A DNA stretch of 64,000 nt from Azonexus sp. Lineage in GTDB: Bacteria > Pseudomonadota > Gammaproteobacteria > Burkholderiales > Rhodocyclaceae. How positions within the stretch are numbered: the first letter of the stretch is position 1; each line of letters begins with the position of its first letter. The position numbers were made by a program, and so were the translations under genes. Below are positions 36,438 to 45,480 of this stretch, in pieces. Under the pieces are notes generated by a model that saw nothing but the letters and a program-made list of their open reading frames with translations, searched no databases and was not told the origin of the DNA. Location: contig JAGOAU010000011.1 of NCBI GenBank assembly GCA_017983755.1, forward strand, positions 1 through 64,000. Reading direction: 5' to 3'.

Positions 36438-36465
36438 GGGCGCCCGGATGGGCGCCCCCGTTTTT
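36438..36465 (+). terminator. Intrinsic terminator after the first cysteine-repeat gene
   Basis: GGGCGCCC, loop GGAT, GGGCGCCC, then CCGTTTTT. A dispersed motif that is itself a palindrome (GGCCGGTT-GACCGC-AACCGGCC) follows directly. Confidence 0.85.
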
Positions 36466-36502
36466 GCCCTCCCCGGCCGGTTGACCGCAACCGGCCGTTT
36501 CG
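36460..36502 (-). repeat. Dispersed motif copy (intergenic, palindromic)
   Basis: GTTTTTGCCC then core GTTGACCGCAA at 36480-36490, set inside GGCCGGTT/AACCGGCC arms. It follows the terminator of the first cysteine-repeat gene. Confidence 0.65.
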
Positions 36503-36555
36503 TTTGCCGCAGCGAAGCATTTACAATGGATTCCACCCTTGGCCAGGAGAAAAGC

Positions 36556-36963
36556 ATGAAATCGCCCTTGATGATTCTCGGTAGCGCGCTGCTGGCATCC
36601 CTCCTCTGCCTGCCGGCAATGGCGCAAACCACGGAAGCCCGCGAACTGGCGCGGACGATCTGCAAGGACCAATCGGGGTCGGCCTTCACGGCTTGCGTGC
36701 GCCAGCAGGAACAGAGTTTCAACTGCGCCAGCATGGCCAACCGGCAACAGTGCGAAGCCCGCAAGCAGGCATCCCGGGAATGTGCGGGGCTGTTCGGCTG
36801 GGCCTTCCGCCAATGCACCGAACAGAAGCTGGCGCAGGCCGATTGCAGCACGGCCAGCGACCGCCAGCGTTGCGAACTGAATCGGGCCGCTACCGCGGCC
36901 TGCCGCGACAAGGCCGGCGCCGACCACATGGCCTGCCTGCGCGCGCAGTTCAGCGGCCAGTAA
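36556..36963 (+). CDS. Secreted cysteine-repeat protein, paralogue of the upstream gene
   Basis: A 135-residue protein with signal peptide MKSPLMILGSALLASLLCLPAMAQ, nearly identical in its second half to that of the gene at 35824. The mature part has the same alternating pairs (CASMANRQQC, CSTASDRQRC, CRDKAGADHMAC) but two rounds instead of three and no Gly/Met tract. Both end in DHMACLRAQF followed by a short tail. It is a tandem duplicate that diverged. GGAG precedes ATG 36556, giving the start. Dispersed motifs lie just upstream (36480) and downstream (36996) of the gene, like brackets. Confidence 0.75.
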   Translation: MKSPLMILGSALLASLLCLPAMAQTTEARELARTICKDQSGSAFTACVRQQEQSFNCASMANRQQCEARKQASRECAGLFGWAFRQCTEQKLAQADCSTASDRQRCELNRAATAACRDKAGADHMACLRAQFSGQ

Positions 36964-36972
36964 TCGGCGCTC

Positions 36973-37018
36973 TCCATTTCTCCCTCTTTCCGGCCGTTGA
37001 CCGCAACTAACGGCCTTC
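36973..37018 (-). repeat. Dispersed motif copy (intergenic, hairpin)
   Basis: CCATTTCTCCCTCTTTCC then core GTTGACCGCAA at 36996-37006, with GGCCGTT/AACGGCC arms. Just after the second cysteine-repeat gene. Confidence 0.65.
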
Positions 37019-37074
37019 AAGTCTTCGGTCGCCGGGTGTAGCATGAATTTCCATACCTAATTCAGGGAGATGAC

Positions 37075-37635
37075 ATGCGCAACATTCTGCCAATCGTAAT
37101 GGCGCTCTGTTTTACGGCGCTTCCCCTGCAGGTTCAGGCCGAGAGCAAGGACCAGCAACGCGCCGAAATCCGCACGACCAGCAAGAGCATTCTCAACAAG
37201 CTCTACAAGGTAAAACCGGCGTCCCGCGGGGCCGTGGCCAATGCTGCCGGCTACGGCGTCTTCAGCAATTTCGGCATGAAAATTTTCTTGGCCGGCGGCG
37301 GCACCGGCCATGGCATGGTCGTCGACAACGCGACCCAAAAGGAAGTCTTCATGAAAATGGCCGAGGTGCAGGCCGGCCTGGGTTTCGGCGTCAAGAAAAC
37401 CCAGGTTGTCTTCGTCTTCGAGACGCCGGAAGCGCTCAGACAGTTCGTCAATTCGGGCTGGGAACTCGGCGCCCAGGCCACTGCCGCCGCCATCGACGGT
37501 AAGACGGGCGCCGCCTATCAGGGTGCGGCCCTGGTCGCGCCGGGCGTCTGGATGTATCAGATGACCGACAAGGGTCTGGCCGCGGAAATCACCGCCAAGG
37601 GCACCAAGTACTACCGCAACGACGAACTCAACTGA
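37075..37635 (+). CDS. SYLF (YSC84-type) domain secreted protein
   Basis: A 186-residue protein with signal peptide (MRNILPIVMALCFTALPLQVQA). The SYLF domain occupies the rest: KPASRGAVANAAGYGVFSNFGMK, the glycine-rich FLAGGGTGHGMVVDN, and AEVQAGLGFGVKKTQVVFVFE. SYLF domains bind phosphoinositides in eukaryotes; bacterial secreted forms have an unknown, possibly lipid-related, role. GGGAG precedes the start. Monocistronic as far as visible. Confidence 0.85.
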   Translation: MRNILPIVMALCFTALPLQVQAESKDQQRAEIRTTSKSILNKLYKVKPASRGAVANAAGYGVFSNFGMKIFLAGGGTGHGMVVDNATQKEVFMKMAEVQAGLGFGVKKTQVVFVFETPEALRQFVNSGWELGAQATAAAIDGKTGAAYQGAALVAPGVWMYQMTDKGLAAEITAKGTKYYRNDELN

Positions 37636-37656
37636 GCCGGCCGGGCGCCGGCGGAT

Positions 37657-37887
37657 TCAGCGCTCGCGCAGCGGGTCGAGCAGCGATGACAGGCCGTTGT
37701 GGTCGAGTTCCTGCATCAGCGCCAGCAGACGGCCGATTTCGCCGGGCGGAAAGCCCTCGCGGGCGAACCAGTTGAGGTAGTTGCCGGGCAGGTCGGCGAT
37801 GAGCGTGCCCTTGTGTTTGCCGAAGGGCATGACCCGGGTCACCAGCAACTGCAGTTGCTCGGCCCCGGGCAAACCGTCCACCGTCAC
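37657..37887 (-). CDS. DUF3820 family small protein
   Basis: A 76-residue protein. VMPFGKHKGTLIADLPGNYLNWFAREGFPPGEIGRLLALMQ is characteristic of DUF3820, a cytoplasmic family (quorum-sensing-regulator-like in some annotations) of unknown function. The likely start is GTG 37887, overlapping the stop of the reductase upstream (GTGA), so it is translationally coupled to it. Confidence 0.8.
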   Translation of the reverse strand: MTVDGLPGAEQLQLLVTRVMPFGKHKGTLIADLPGNYLNWFAREGFPPGEIGRLLALMQELDHNGLSSLLDPLRER

Positions 37888-38963
37888 GCCGGCAGGAAGG
37901 GATAGTCGATGTAACCCTTTTCCTCGCCGACGTAGAGTCTCTCGTAGTCGGGCTGGTTGAGCGGCGCCCCGCGGCGGAAGCGCTCGACCAGGTCGGGATT
38001 GGCCAGCAGCGCGCGGCCGAAGGCGATGGCATCGGCGGCGCCGCTGGCGACGGCCTGCTGCGCGCTGGCGAAATCGTAGCCGTTGTTGAGGATCAGATTG
38101 CCCTTGTAGATGGCACGCAGACGGGCGTAGTCGAAGGGTAGCCACTGGTCATGCGGCGAGCCGCCGGTGCCCTGCAGGATGTCAAGGAAGGCGAGGTCGA
38201 AGCGGTTGAGTTCGCCGACCACATAGTCAAAGGTTGCCTGCGGATCGGCGTCGGCGATGTCGTTGAACGGCGTCACCGGCGACAGGCGCAGCCCTACCCG
38301 GTCGTTGCCGATGACCGCACCAACGGCCTTGATGATTTCGAGCAGCAGGCGCGCCCGGTTTTCCTTGCTGCCGCCGTAGGCATCGCTGCGCTGGTTGGTC
38401 GACGAACGCAGGAACTGGTCGATCAGGTAGCCATTGCCGCCGTGCACTTCGACACCGTCGAAACCGGCGGCCATGGCATTTTTCGCCGCCTGCGCGAAGG
38501 CAGCGACGACGCCGGGAATTTCGGCCGTTTCCAGCGCGCGCGGCGTCACGTAGTCCTGCATGCCGGTGAACGTGACCGCCTGGCCGGCCGGGCGCAGCGC
38601 CGAGGGCGCCACCGGCGCCGCGCCGTCCGGCTGCAGGTCCGGGTGCGAGATCCGCCCGACATGCCAGAGCTGGATCGCGATGCGCCCACCCGCCGCATGC
38701 ACTGCGTCGGTCACCTTCTTCCAGCCGGCAATCTGCTCGGCCGTGTGGATCCCCGGCGTGCGCGGATAGCCGTGGCCTTCCGGGCAAACCGGCGAGGCCT
38801 CGGTCAGGATCAGGCCGGCGGAAGCGCGCTGGCGGTAATACTCGACCATCAGCTGGGTCGGCACATCGGCGGCGCCGGCGCGGTTGCGCGTCAGCGACGA
38901 CATGACAACCCGGTTGGGCAGTTCAATGGCGCCGAGGCGCAGCGGGGAAAACAGGTCGGTCAT
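37884..38963 (-). CDS. Old Yellow Enzyme family alkene/nitroester reductase (NemA-like)
   Basis: A 359-residue FMN-dependent TIM-barrel reductase using NAD(P)H on activated alkenes or electrophiles. Marks are LFSPLRLGAIELPNRVVMSSLTRNRA, the HVGRISHPDLQPDGAAPVAPSA block, the substrate-binding pair in VEVHGGNGYLIDQFLRSSTNQR (HGGN here, HGAN in many homologues) and the FMN phosphate loop near AFGRALLANPDLVER. Start ATG 38963 has GAAAGGAAAG upstream; the longer ORF adds unrelated residues. It lies 95 bp downstream of htpG on the same strand. Confidence 0.88.
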   Translation of the reverse strand: MTDLFSPLRLGAIELPNRVVMSSLTRNRAGAADVPTQLMVEYYRQRASAGLILTEASPVCPEGHGYPRTPGIHTAEQIAGWKKVTDAVHAAGGRIAIQLWHVGRISHPDLQPDGAAPVAPSALRPAGQAVTFTGMQDYVTPRALETAEIPGVVAAFAQAAKNAMAAGFDGVEVHGGNGYLIDQFLRSSTNQRSDAYGGSKENRARLLLEIIKAVGAVIGNDRVGLRLSPVTPFNDIADADPQATFDYVVGELNRFDLAFLDILQGTGGSPHDQWLPFDYARLRAIYKGNLILNNGYDFASAQQAVASGAADAIAFGRALLANPDLVERFRRGAPLNQPDYERLYVGEEKGYIDYPFLPA

Positions 38964-38997
38964 GCACTTTCCTTTCGGCAACTCGGTGAAGCTGATT

Positions 38998-39048
38998 CGA
39001 TTTTTGCCCCGCGGGACCGATCGACCGCAACAAGCGATCCCGCAGGGC
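38998..39048 (-). repeat. Dispersed motif copy (between htpG and the reductase)
   Basis: ATTTTTGCCCCGCGGGACC then core ATCGACCGCAA at 39020-39030, inside a long inverted repeat (GCCCCGCGGGA / TCCCGCAGGGC). The T-run precedes rather than follows the hairpin in the htpG direction, so it is not a canonical terminator. Confidence 0.65.
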
Positions 39049-39057
39049 AATCCCGGT

Positions 39058-40968
39058 TTACTTGCCGGACAAGGCCATCATCAGGTCGTTAATGCGCTTG
39101 ACGAAACCGGCCGGGTCGTCAAGCTGGCCGCCTTCGGCCAAGGTGGCCTGTTCGAAGAGCAGTGCCGCCCAGTCGTCGAAGCGGGTTTCCTCGTACTTCA
39201 GGCGCATCACCGCCGGGTGCTGCGGGTTGATTTCGAGGATCGGTTTGGTCGATGGCATCGGCTGGCCGGCGGCCTTCATCAGGCGGGCCAGGTTACCGGA
39301 CGGGTCGTGCTCGTCGGACACCAGGCAGGACGGCGAATCGGTCAGGCGGTAGGTGACGCGCACATCCTTCACCTTGTCGCCGAGCGCGGTCTTCACCTTT
39401 TCCAGCAGTTCCTTGTACTCGTCGGCGGCTTTCTCGGCTTCCTGCTTCTCGGCTTCGTCTTCCAGCTTGCCGAGGTCGAGGCCGCCCTTGGCGACGGATT
39501 GCAGCTGCTTGCCGTCGAACTCGGTCAGGTGACCAACCACCCATTCATCGACGCGGTCGGAGAGCAACAGCACTTCGATGCCCTTCTTGCGGAAGATTTC
39601 GAGATGCGGGCTGTTCTTGGCGGCGTTGAAGGTGTCGGCGGTAACGAAGTAGATCTTCTCCTGGCCTTCCTTCATGCGGCCGATGTAGTCGACCAGCGAC
39701 ACCGTTTGTTCCGGCGTGTCGTTGTGCGTCGAGGCGAAGCGGATCAGGCCGGCGATCTTTTCCTTGTTGGCGTGGTCTTCGCCGACGCCTTCCTTCAGCA
39801 CAGCGCCGAAGGCTTCCCAGAACTTGGCGTACTTCTCCTTGTCGTTCTCGGCGAGGTCTTCCAGCATGCCGAGCACCTTGCGCGTGCAGCCGCTGCGGAT
39901 GCCGTCGATGTCCTTGCTCTGCTGCAGGATTTCGCGCGAGACGTTGAGCGGCAGGTCCGACGAATCGACCACCCCGCGCACGAAGCGCATGTAGAGCGGC
40001 ATCAGTTGCTCGGCGTCGTCCATGATGAAGACGCGGCGGACGTAAAGCTTGATGCCGTGGCGGGCGTTGCGGTCCCACAGGTCGAACGGGGCACGCGACG
40101 GGATGTAGAGCAGCTGCGTGTATTCCTGCTTGCCTTCGACACGGGCATGGGTCCACGCCAGCGGGTCTTCGAAATCGTGGGCGACGTGCTTGTAGAATTC
40201 CTTGTACTGCTCGTCGGTAATATCCGACTTGCTGCGCACCCACAGGGCGTTGGCCTGGTTGACCGTTTCGTCCTCGTCGGTCACGACCTGCTCGCCATCC
40301 TTCCAATCTTCCTTCTTCATGACGATCGGCAGGGTGATGTGGTCGGAATACTTGCGGATGATCGACTTCAGCTTCCAGCCACCAAGGAATTCGTCCTCGC
40401 CGTCGCGCAGGTGCAGCGTGACGTCGGTGCCGCGGCTGGCTTTCTCGACCATCTCGACCGTGTAGTCGCCCTCGCCGCCTGATTCCCAGCACACCGCCTG
40501 GTTGGCTTCGACGCCGGCGCGGCGGGAAACCACCGTCACCTTGTCGGCAATGATGAAGGAGGAATAGAAACCGACGCCGAACTGGCCAATCAGGTGGGCG
40601 TCCTTGGCCTGGTCGCCGGTCAGCGCCGAGAAGAATTCGCGGGTGCCGGACTTGGCGATGGTGCCGAGGTGCTCGACGGCTTCGTCACGACTCAGACCGA
40701 TGCCGTTGTCGGAAATGGTGATGGTGCGCGCCGCCTTGTCGAACGAGACGCGGATCTTCAGATCGCTGTCGTCACCATACAGGGCGCTGTTGTTCAGCGC
40801 CTCGAAGCGCAGCTTGTCGCAGGCGTCGGAAGCGTTGGAAACCAGCTCGCGCAGGAAAATCTCCTTGTTGCTGTACAAGGAGTGAATCATCAGTTGCAGC
40901 AGTTGCTTTACTTCAGCCTGGAACCCCAGGGTTTCGCGATTGGCGTTCGCGGTGGCGGACTCGGACAT
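39058..40968 (-). CDS. htpG: Chaperone HtpG (Hsp90)
   Basis: A 636-residue bacterial Hsp90. The N-terminal ATPase shows [44 protein letters not shown] and [19 protein letters not shown]. The middle domain has [16 protein letters not shown], and a C-terminal dimerisation domain follows. Length is as in E. coli plus about 12 residues. It is preceded by a textbook sigma-32 promoter (41006-41033), so heat-shock control is expected. It folds client proteins with DnaK. Confidence 0.97.
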   Translation of the reverse strand: MSESATANANRETLGFQAEVKQLLQLMIHSLYSNKEIFLRELVSNASDACDKLRFEALNNSALYGDDSDLKIRVSFDKAARTITISDNGIGLSRDEAVEHLGTIAKSGTREFFSALTGDQAKDAHLIGQFGVGFYSSFIIADKVTVVSRRAGVEANQAVCWESGGEGDYTVEMVEKASRGTDVTLHLRDGEDEFLGGWKLKSIIRKYSDHITLPIVMKKEDWKDGEQVVTDEDETVNQANALWVRSKSDITDEQYKEFYKHVAHDFEDPLAWTHARVEGKQEYTQLLYIPSRAPFDLWDRNARHGIKLYVRRVFIMDDAEQLMPLYMRFVRGVVDSSDLPLNVSREILQQSKDIDGIRSGCTRKVLGMLEDLAENDKEKYAKFWEAFGAVLKEGVGEDHANKEKIAGLIRFASTHNDTPEQTVSLVDYIGRMKEGQEKIYFVTADTFNAAKNSPHLEIFRKKGIEVLLLSDRVDEWVVGHLTEFDGKQLQSVAKGGLDLGKLEDEAEKQEAEKAADEYKELLEKVKTALGDKVKDVRVTYRLTDSPSCLVSDEHDPSGNLARLMKAAGQPMPSTKPILEINPQHPAVMRLKYEETRFDDWAALLFEQATLAEGGQLDDPAGFVKRINDLMMALSGK

Positions 40969-41005
40969 GCTTGGAACTCCCTATCAATCCAAAAGGTGGG
41001 ATGGG

Positions 41006-41033
41006 AGATGGGGACGTCCTGCCGGATTTCAAG
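41006..41033 (-). promoter_or_regulatory. Sigma-32 heat-shock promoter of htpG
   Basis: On the minus strand CTTGAAA (41033-41027) is followed after 13 bp by CCCCATCT (41013-41006), a full match to the RpoH consensus (CTTGAAA - 11 to 16 - CCCCATNT). The -35 element abuts the greB stop codon and the start of htpG lies about 38 bp downstream of the -10. Confidence 0.9.
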
Positions 41034-41590
<557 letters not shown>

Positions 41591-41591
<1 letters not shown>

Positions 41592-41899
41592 CAATACCCG
41601 ATGCTGTAATGCTCGACGTCGACACGAATCAGTTCGCGTCCGAGCAGCGCTGCGGTGTATTTGGCGAACTGGTCGGCCCACGTGCGCTGATCGCGGAAAC
41701 GTCCCTCGCCGGCATATTTGGCGACGCTGAGGATGCGGTCGACTGCGAGGATCTTGCCGGTCGGCGTGGCGACATCACATTCGAGGACCGTAAATTCATG
41801 GTCGAACCACTTGCGTGCCTCGTCGGCCGGCGCGCCACCGACCAGCTTGAATTCGAATTCCTTGTCTCGACCGAACGCCACGATTACATGATGCTGCAT
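41591..41899 (-). CDS. Hypothetical cytoplasmic protein upstream of greB
   Basis: A 102-residue soluble protein (MQHHVIVAFGRDKEFEFKLV, later RTWADQFAKYTAALLGREL) without signal or membrane segments. A strong GGAGGAG ribosome binding site precedes ATG 41899. The stop overlaps the greB start, so the two are translationally coupled. No family recognised. Coupling to greB hints at a transcription-related role, but the sequence gives no motif for this. Confidence 0.7.
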
Positions 41900-41965
41900 T
41901 TTTCTCTCCTCCCGAAACTGTTCAGGTTATTCTAGCAAAACATCGCCGCTTGCAAGGGAAACGCC

Positions 41966-42187
41966 ATGACCACCGAGATGCTGAACGACGCGGAAATTGC
42001 CGATATCCGTCATCATCTGCACGAATTGCAGGTCGAGCATCGCGACCTCGACCAGGTCATCGCCCATCTGACGGAAAACCCGCCGCCCGACGAACTGCTG
42101 GTCCGTCGCCTGAAAAAGCGCAAGCTGGCGCTCAAGGACAAGATCCTCCTGCTCGAGGAAATGCTGGTGCCGGATATTCCCGCCTAA
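41966..42187 (+). CDS. YdcH/DUF465 family small coiled-coil protein
   Basis: A 73-residue helical protein. DIRHHLHELQVEHRDLDQVIAHL and LLVRRLKKRKLALKDKILLLEEML are two heptad-rich helices, the usual layout of DUF465 (YdcH). The function is unknown. The end overlaps the convergent small gene at 42184. Confidence 0.85.
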   Translation: MTTEMLNDAEIADIRHHLHELQVEHRDLDQVIAHLTENPPPDELLVRRLKKRKLALKDKILLLEEMLVPDIPA

Positions 42188-42327
42188 TCCCTGGCCGGCG
42201 GAATCCGGAAAAAGATCCAGTAGGCGCCACCGATCGCCGCGGCAACCGCGAGCTCCCACAGGACAGGCACCAGCCACACCGCCCCGGCCAGCACCGCCAG
42301 CAGGAGCAGGTAGCGCAAGACCTTCAA
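42184..42327 (-). CDS. Small putative membrane protein after the PiT gene
   Basis: About 47 residues with two hydrophobic stretches (LLLLAVLAGAVWLVPVLWEL and AVAAAIGGAYWIFFRI) and an arginine-containing end. The only plausible start is TTG 42327, directly behind the phosphate-transporter stop, so it would rely on coupling. No ribosome binding site is apparent. I keep it because the frame is open and strongly membrane-like, but it could be non-coding. Confidence 0.4.
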   Translation of the reverse strand: MKVLRYLLLLAVLAGAVWLVPVLWELAVAAAIGGAYWIFFRIPPARD

Positions 42328-42328
42328 A

Positions 42329-43339
42329 TCAGAGAACCAGACGGCCGGCGTACCAGGCCAGCGCCGCCATTGCAGCGCTGCACGGGATCGTGAGAATCCA
42401 TGCCCAGACGATGCCGCCGGCGACGCCCCAGCGCACCCGGCGGGCGCCGCGCGTCGAACCGACGCCGGCGATGGCGCCGGTAATGGTGTGCGTCGTCGAT
42501 ACCGGGATGCCGAGCGCGGTCGCCATGAACAGCGTGATCGCGCCGCCGCTGTTGGCACAGAAGCCGCGCGCCTGGTTGAGCTTGGTAATGCGATTACCCA
42601 TGGTCTTGACGATGCGCCAGCCGCCAAACATGGTGCCGAGCCCCATTGCGGAGTAGCACGACAGGACGACCCAGCCGGGAGGCGCCACATCGCTGGCCTG
42701 CGAAATGCCGGCGGCGATCAGCAGCATCCAGATGATGCCGACGGTTTTCTGCGCATCGTTGCCGCCGTGGCCAAGGCTGTAGGCAGCGGCTGAAAGCAGC
42801 TGCAGGCGGCGGAAATACTTGTCCACCTTGCGCGGCGCCATGTTCCGGCAGATCCATGAGACGATCACCATCAGCGTCCCGCCGATGACGAAGCCGAGGA
42901 ACGGGGCGATGAAGATGAAGGCGATGATCTTCAGCACACCGCTCATGATCAGCCCACTGAAGCCCACCTTGGCCAGCGCCGCGCCGACCAGGCCACCGAT
43001 CAGCGCGTGCGAGGACGACGACGGGATGCCGTAGTACCAGGTGATGACGTTCCACAGGATCGCCCCGATCAGCGCCCCGAAGATGATGTAGTGATCGACG
43101 ATGCCGGGATCGATGGTGCCCTTGCCGATGGTCTTGGCAACCGTCAGGTGGAACAGGAAATAGGCGAGGAAATTGAAGGCCGCTGCCCAGACAACCGCCT
43201 GGAACGGCTTGAGCACGCGGGTCGAGACGATGGTGGCGATCGAGTTGGCGGCATCGTGAAAGCCGTTCATGAAGTCGAACAGCAGGGCGACTGTCACCAG
43301 AGTAACGATCACCCCGAGGCTGATTTGCAGGTTATCCAT
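42329..43339 (-). CDS. pit: PiT-family inorganic phosphate transporter
   Basis: A 336-residue low-affinity phosphate (metal-phosphate) symporter with about ten helices. The PiT signatures GFHDAANSIATIVSTRVL near residue 30 and GHGGNDAQKTVGIIWM in the second half are intact. It follows the DUF47 gene by 14 bp on the same strand, the common DUF47-pit arrangement, in which DUF47 (PhoU-like) modulates Pit. Confidence 0.93.
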   Translation of the reverse strand: MDNLQISLGVIVTLVTVALLFDFMNGFHDAANSIATIVSTRVLKPFQAVVWAAAFNFLAYFLFHLTVAKTIGKGTIDPGIVDHYIIFGALIGAILWNVITWYYGIPSSSSHALIGGLVGAALAKVGFSGLIMSGVLKIIAFIFIAPFLGFVIGGTLMVIVSWICRNMAPRKVDKYFRRLQLLSAAAYSLGHGGNDAQKTVGIIWMLLIAAGISQASDVAPPGWVVLSCYSAMGLGTMFGGWRIVKTMGNRITKLNQARGFCANSGGAITLFMATALGIPVSTTHTITGAIAGVGSTRGARRVRWGVAGGIVWAWILTIPCSAAMAALAWYAGRLVL

Positions 43340-43353
43340 GCTGGAAAACCCGT

Positions 43354-43992
43354 TCAGGAGTTTTCGAGAACGATGGCTTCAACGGTGCCGGCCACATCCT
43401 TGCAGCGATCGGTGACCGATTCCAGCAGTTCGTACATTTCCTTGAGCTTGATCACCTGCCGCACGTCCGGTTCTTCACGGAAGACCTTGGACATCGCCTC
43501 GCGCAACATGCGGTCGGCATCGGATTCGAGGCTGTCGATTTCATGGCAGAGCTTGAGGATCGCCGGCGCGTTCTCCATGCTGTGCAGCAGCTTGACCACC
43601 GCCTGCACGCGGCTGCATGACTGCTCGGTAATGTCGGCCAGCACCTTGGCGTCGGGCGGTACGTGGTGAATGTCGTAAAGCGCCATCGATTCGGCGACGT
43701 CCTGAACGACGTCGAGAATGTCGTCCATGCTGTTGATCAGCTGATGGATTTCATCGCGGTCGAAGGGCGTGATGAAGGAAGTGTGCAGCTGGGCCAGCGT
43801 ATCGTGCGTGATCTTGTCGGCCTGGCGCTCGATGTCGTCGATCGCGTCGGCATGTTTGGCGGCCTCGCCCGGCGCATTGACCAGGGCGCCGATCAAACCG
43901 GAAAGTTCCTTGCCCCCCCGCACAATCAGCTCGGCATGAGCGTTGAACAGGTCGAAATACTTGCCCTCCCTGGGCATCAATCTTCCGAACAT
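43354..43992 (-). CDS. DUF47 (PhoU-like) regulator of phosphate transport
   Basis: A 212-residue all-helical protein related to PhoU. FNAHAELIVRGGKELSGLI, DIERQADKITHDTLAQLHTSFITPFDRDEIHQLINSMDDILD and LYDIHHVPP carry the E/D-x-x-x-D type metal-binding helices. It lies first in the two-gene operon with pit. The start is ATG 43992 (MFGRLMPREGKYF). Confidence 0.9.
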   Translation of the reverse strand: MFGRLMPREGKYFDLFNAHAELIVRGGKELSGLIGALVNAPGEAAKHADAIDDIERQADKITHDTLAQLHTSFITPFDRDEIHQLINSMDDILDVVQDVAESMALYDIHHVPPDAKVLADITEQSCSRVQAVVKLLHSMENAPAILKLCHEIDSLESDADRMLREAMSKVFREEPDVRQVIKLKEMYELLESVTDRCKDVAGTVEAIVLENS

Positions 43993-44071
43993 GACAGTCC
44001 TGTGAAGTTATTGTTACTTTTGCCATTCTACCATGCGGGGCCGGCCGCCTCGCTTGCGGATAGAATGCGGC

Positions 44072-44404
44072 ATGCACCGATTTGCCTTCAGCGCCGACGC
44101 CTTCGGCGACCGCTTCAGCCTCGCCGACCTGCCCCTGCCGCGCCCGCCGCGCGGCTATGCCGTGCAGATGCTGGACACCGATACCCTGCTGGACCGTGCC
44201 TCGGGCCGCTTCCTGCCGGTCCGCTCGCCGGCGCTGGACGGCCTGTTCGCCAGCTTCGACGAAGCCCATGCCGCCGCCTGCCGCTGGGTGGAATGCCATT
44301 GCAGCACACCGCAGGAACACCGTCTCGCCATCGTCCCGGCCGGTTTCGATGATCTCCTGCAACGCCACGTACTGATTTACGGCGTGCTCTGCGGTCAACC
44401 CTGA
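44072..44404 (+). CDS. Hypothetical protein
   Basis: A 110-residue protein (MHRFAFSADAFGDRFSLADL at the start). It has no signal or membrane segment and contains CRWVECHCSTPQEHRLAIVP. No family recognised. ATG 44072 is preferred over 44033 because the extra residues are unlike a conserved start; the choice is weak. The last three codons and the stop lie within a dispersed motif (core 44389). The gene lies 27 bp before the aldo/keto reductase on the same strand. Confidence 0.55.
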   Translation: MHRFAFSADAFGDRFSLADLPLPRPPRGYAVQMLDTDTLLDRASGRFLPVRSPALDGLFASFDEAHAAACRWVECHCSTPQEHRLAIVPAGFDDLLQRHVLIYGVLCGQP

Positions 44405-44423
44405 AAAACTGCCCATTTCCGGA
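44387..44423 (+). repeat. Dispersed motif copy (at the stop codon of a hypothetical gene)
   Basis: Core CTGCGGTCAAC at 44389-44399, then TGAAAAACTGCCCATTTCCGG. The gene's TGA lies inside the motif, and its end provides GGAG for the next gene. One of the fullest copies. Confidence 0.75.
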
Positions 44424-44430
44424 GAAAGCC

Positions 44431-45480
44431 ATGTCCAGCCCGTTCAACCCCCGCCCGCTCGGGCGCAGCGACCTCATCGTTCCCGACGTCTGCCTCGGCA
44501 CGATGACCTTCGGCGAGCAGACCAGCGAGCAGGATGCCCACAGCCAGCTCGATTACGCGCTGGCCGGCGGCGTCAACTTCATCGATACCGCCGAGATGTA
44601 TGCCGTCCCGGCGCGGGCGGAAACCTGTGGTGCCTCCGAAAGCATCGTCGGGCGCTGGCTCAGGCGCCAGCGGCGCGAACAGCTGCTGATCGCGACCAAG
44701 GTCGCCGGCCCCTCGCGCAACCTCGACTGGATTCGCAACGGGCCGCCGGCCCTCGACCGCGCCAACATCCGCGCCGCCATCGACGGCTCGCTGCGCCGCC
44801 TGCAGACCGATTACATCGACCTCTACCAGCTGCACTGGCCGGAGCGCAACCAGCCGATGTTCGGCCAGTGGCAGTACGACCCGGCCAAGGAACGCGCATG
44901 CACGCCGATTCGCGAACAGCTCGAAACGCTGGCCGAACTGGTCAGGGAGGGCAAGGTGCGCGCTGTCGGCGTCTCCAACGAACACCCTTGGGGCGTCATG
45001 ACTTTCCTGCGCCTGGCCGACGAACTAGGCCTCCCGCGCGTCGCGAGCACGCAGAACGCCTACAACCTGCTGACCCGGACCTTCGAGACCTCTCTCGCCG
45101 AAGTCTGCCACCGCGAGCAGGTCGGCCTGCTCGCCTACTCGCCGCTCGCCTTCGGCCACCTCACCGGCAAATACCTCGCCGACCCGGCGGCGCCCGGCCG
45201 CATCAGCCAGTGGCCGGCCTTCGGCCAGCGCTACAGCAAGCCCAACGTGCACCCGGCGACTACCGCCTACGTCGCCCTTGCCCGCCAGCATGGCCTGACG
45301 CCGACGCAACTGGCGCTCGGCTTCGTGCGTTCGCGCTGGTTCGTCAGCAGCACTATCATCGGCGCCTCGTCGCTAACTCAGCTGAAAGAAACGCTGCCGG
45401 CGACGCGGACGCCGCTGGCGCCCGAAATGCTCGCCGAAATCGACGCCATCCACCTGCGCTACACCAACCCGGCGCCATGA
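44431..45480 (+). CDS. Tas-like aldo/keto reductase
   Basis: A 349-residue NADPH-dependent TIM-barrel oxidoreductase. DVCLGTMTFGEQTSEQDAH, FIDTAEMYAVP (catalytic Asp/Tyr), LIATKVAGPSR (catalytic Lys) and YIDLYQLHWPERNQPMFG match E. coli Tas. A CIGA-like NADP-binding end is present as TIIGASSLTQLKETL. A GGAG ribosome binding site precedes ATG 44431. The stop overlaps the next gene (ATGA). The substrate is unknown. Confidence 0.88.
   Translation: MSSPFNPRPLGRSDLIVPDVCLGTMTFGEQTSEQDAHSQLDYALAGGVNFIDTAEMYAVPARAETCGASESIVGRWLRRQRREQLLIATKVAGPSRNLDWIRNGPPALDRANIRAAIDGSLRRLQTDYIDLYQLHWPERNQPMFGQWQYDPAKERACTPIREQLETLAELVREGKVRAVGVSNEHPWGVMTFLRLADELGLPRVASTQNAYNLLTRTFETSLAEVCHREQVGLLAYSPLAFGHLTGKYLADPAAPGRISQWPAFGQRYSKPNVHPATTAYVALARQHGLTPTQLALGFVRSRWFVSSTIIGASSLTQLKETLPATRTPLAPEMLAEIDAIHLRYTNPAP

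Noticed and set aside
39006..39048. Hairpin after htpG as an intrinsic terminator
   Set aside because: In the direction of htpG the hairpin is followed by A, not T; the T-run is on the wrong side.
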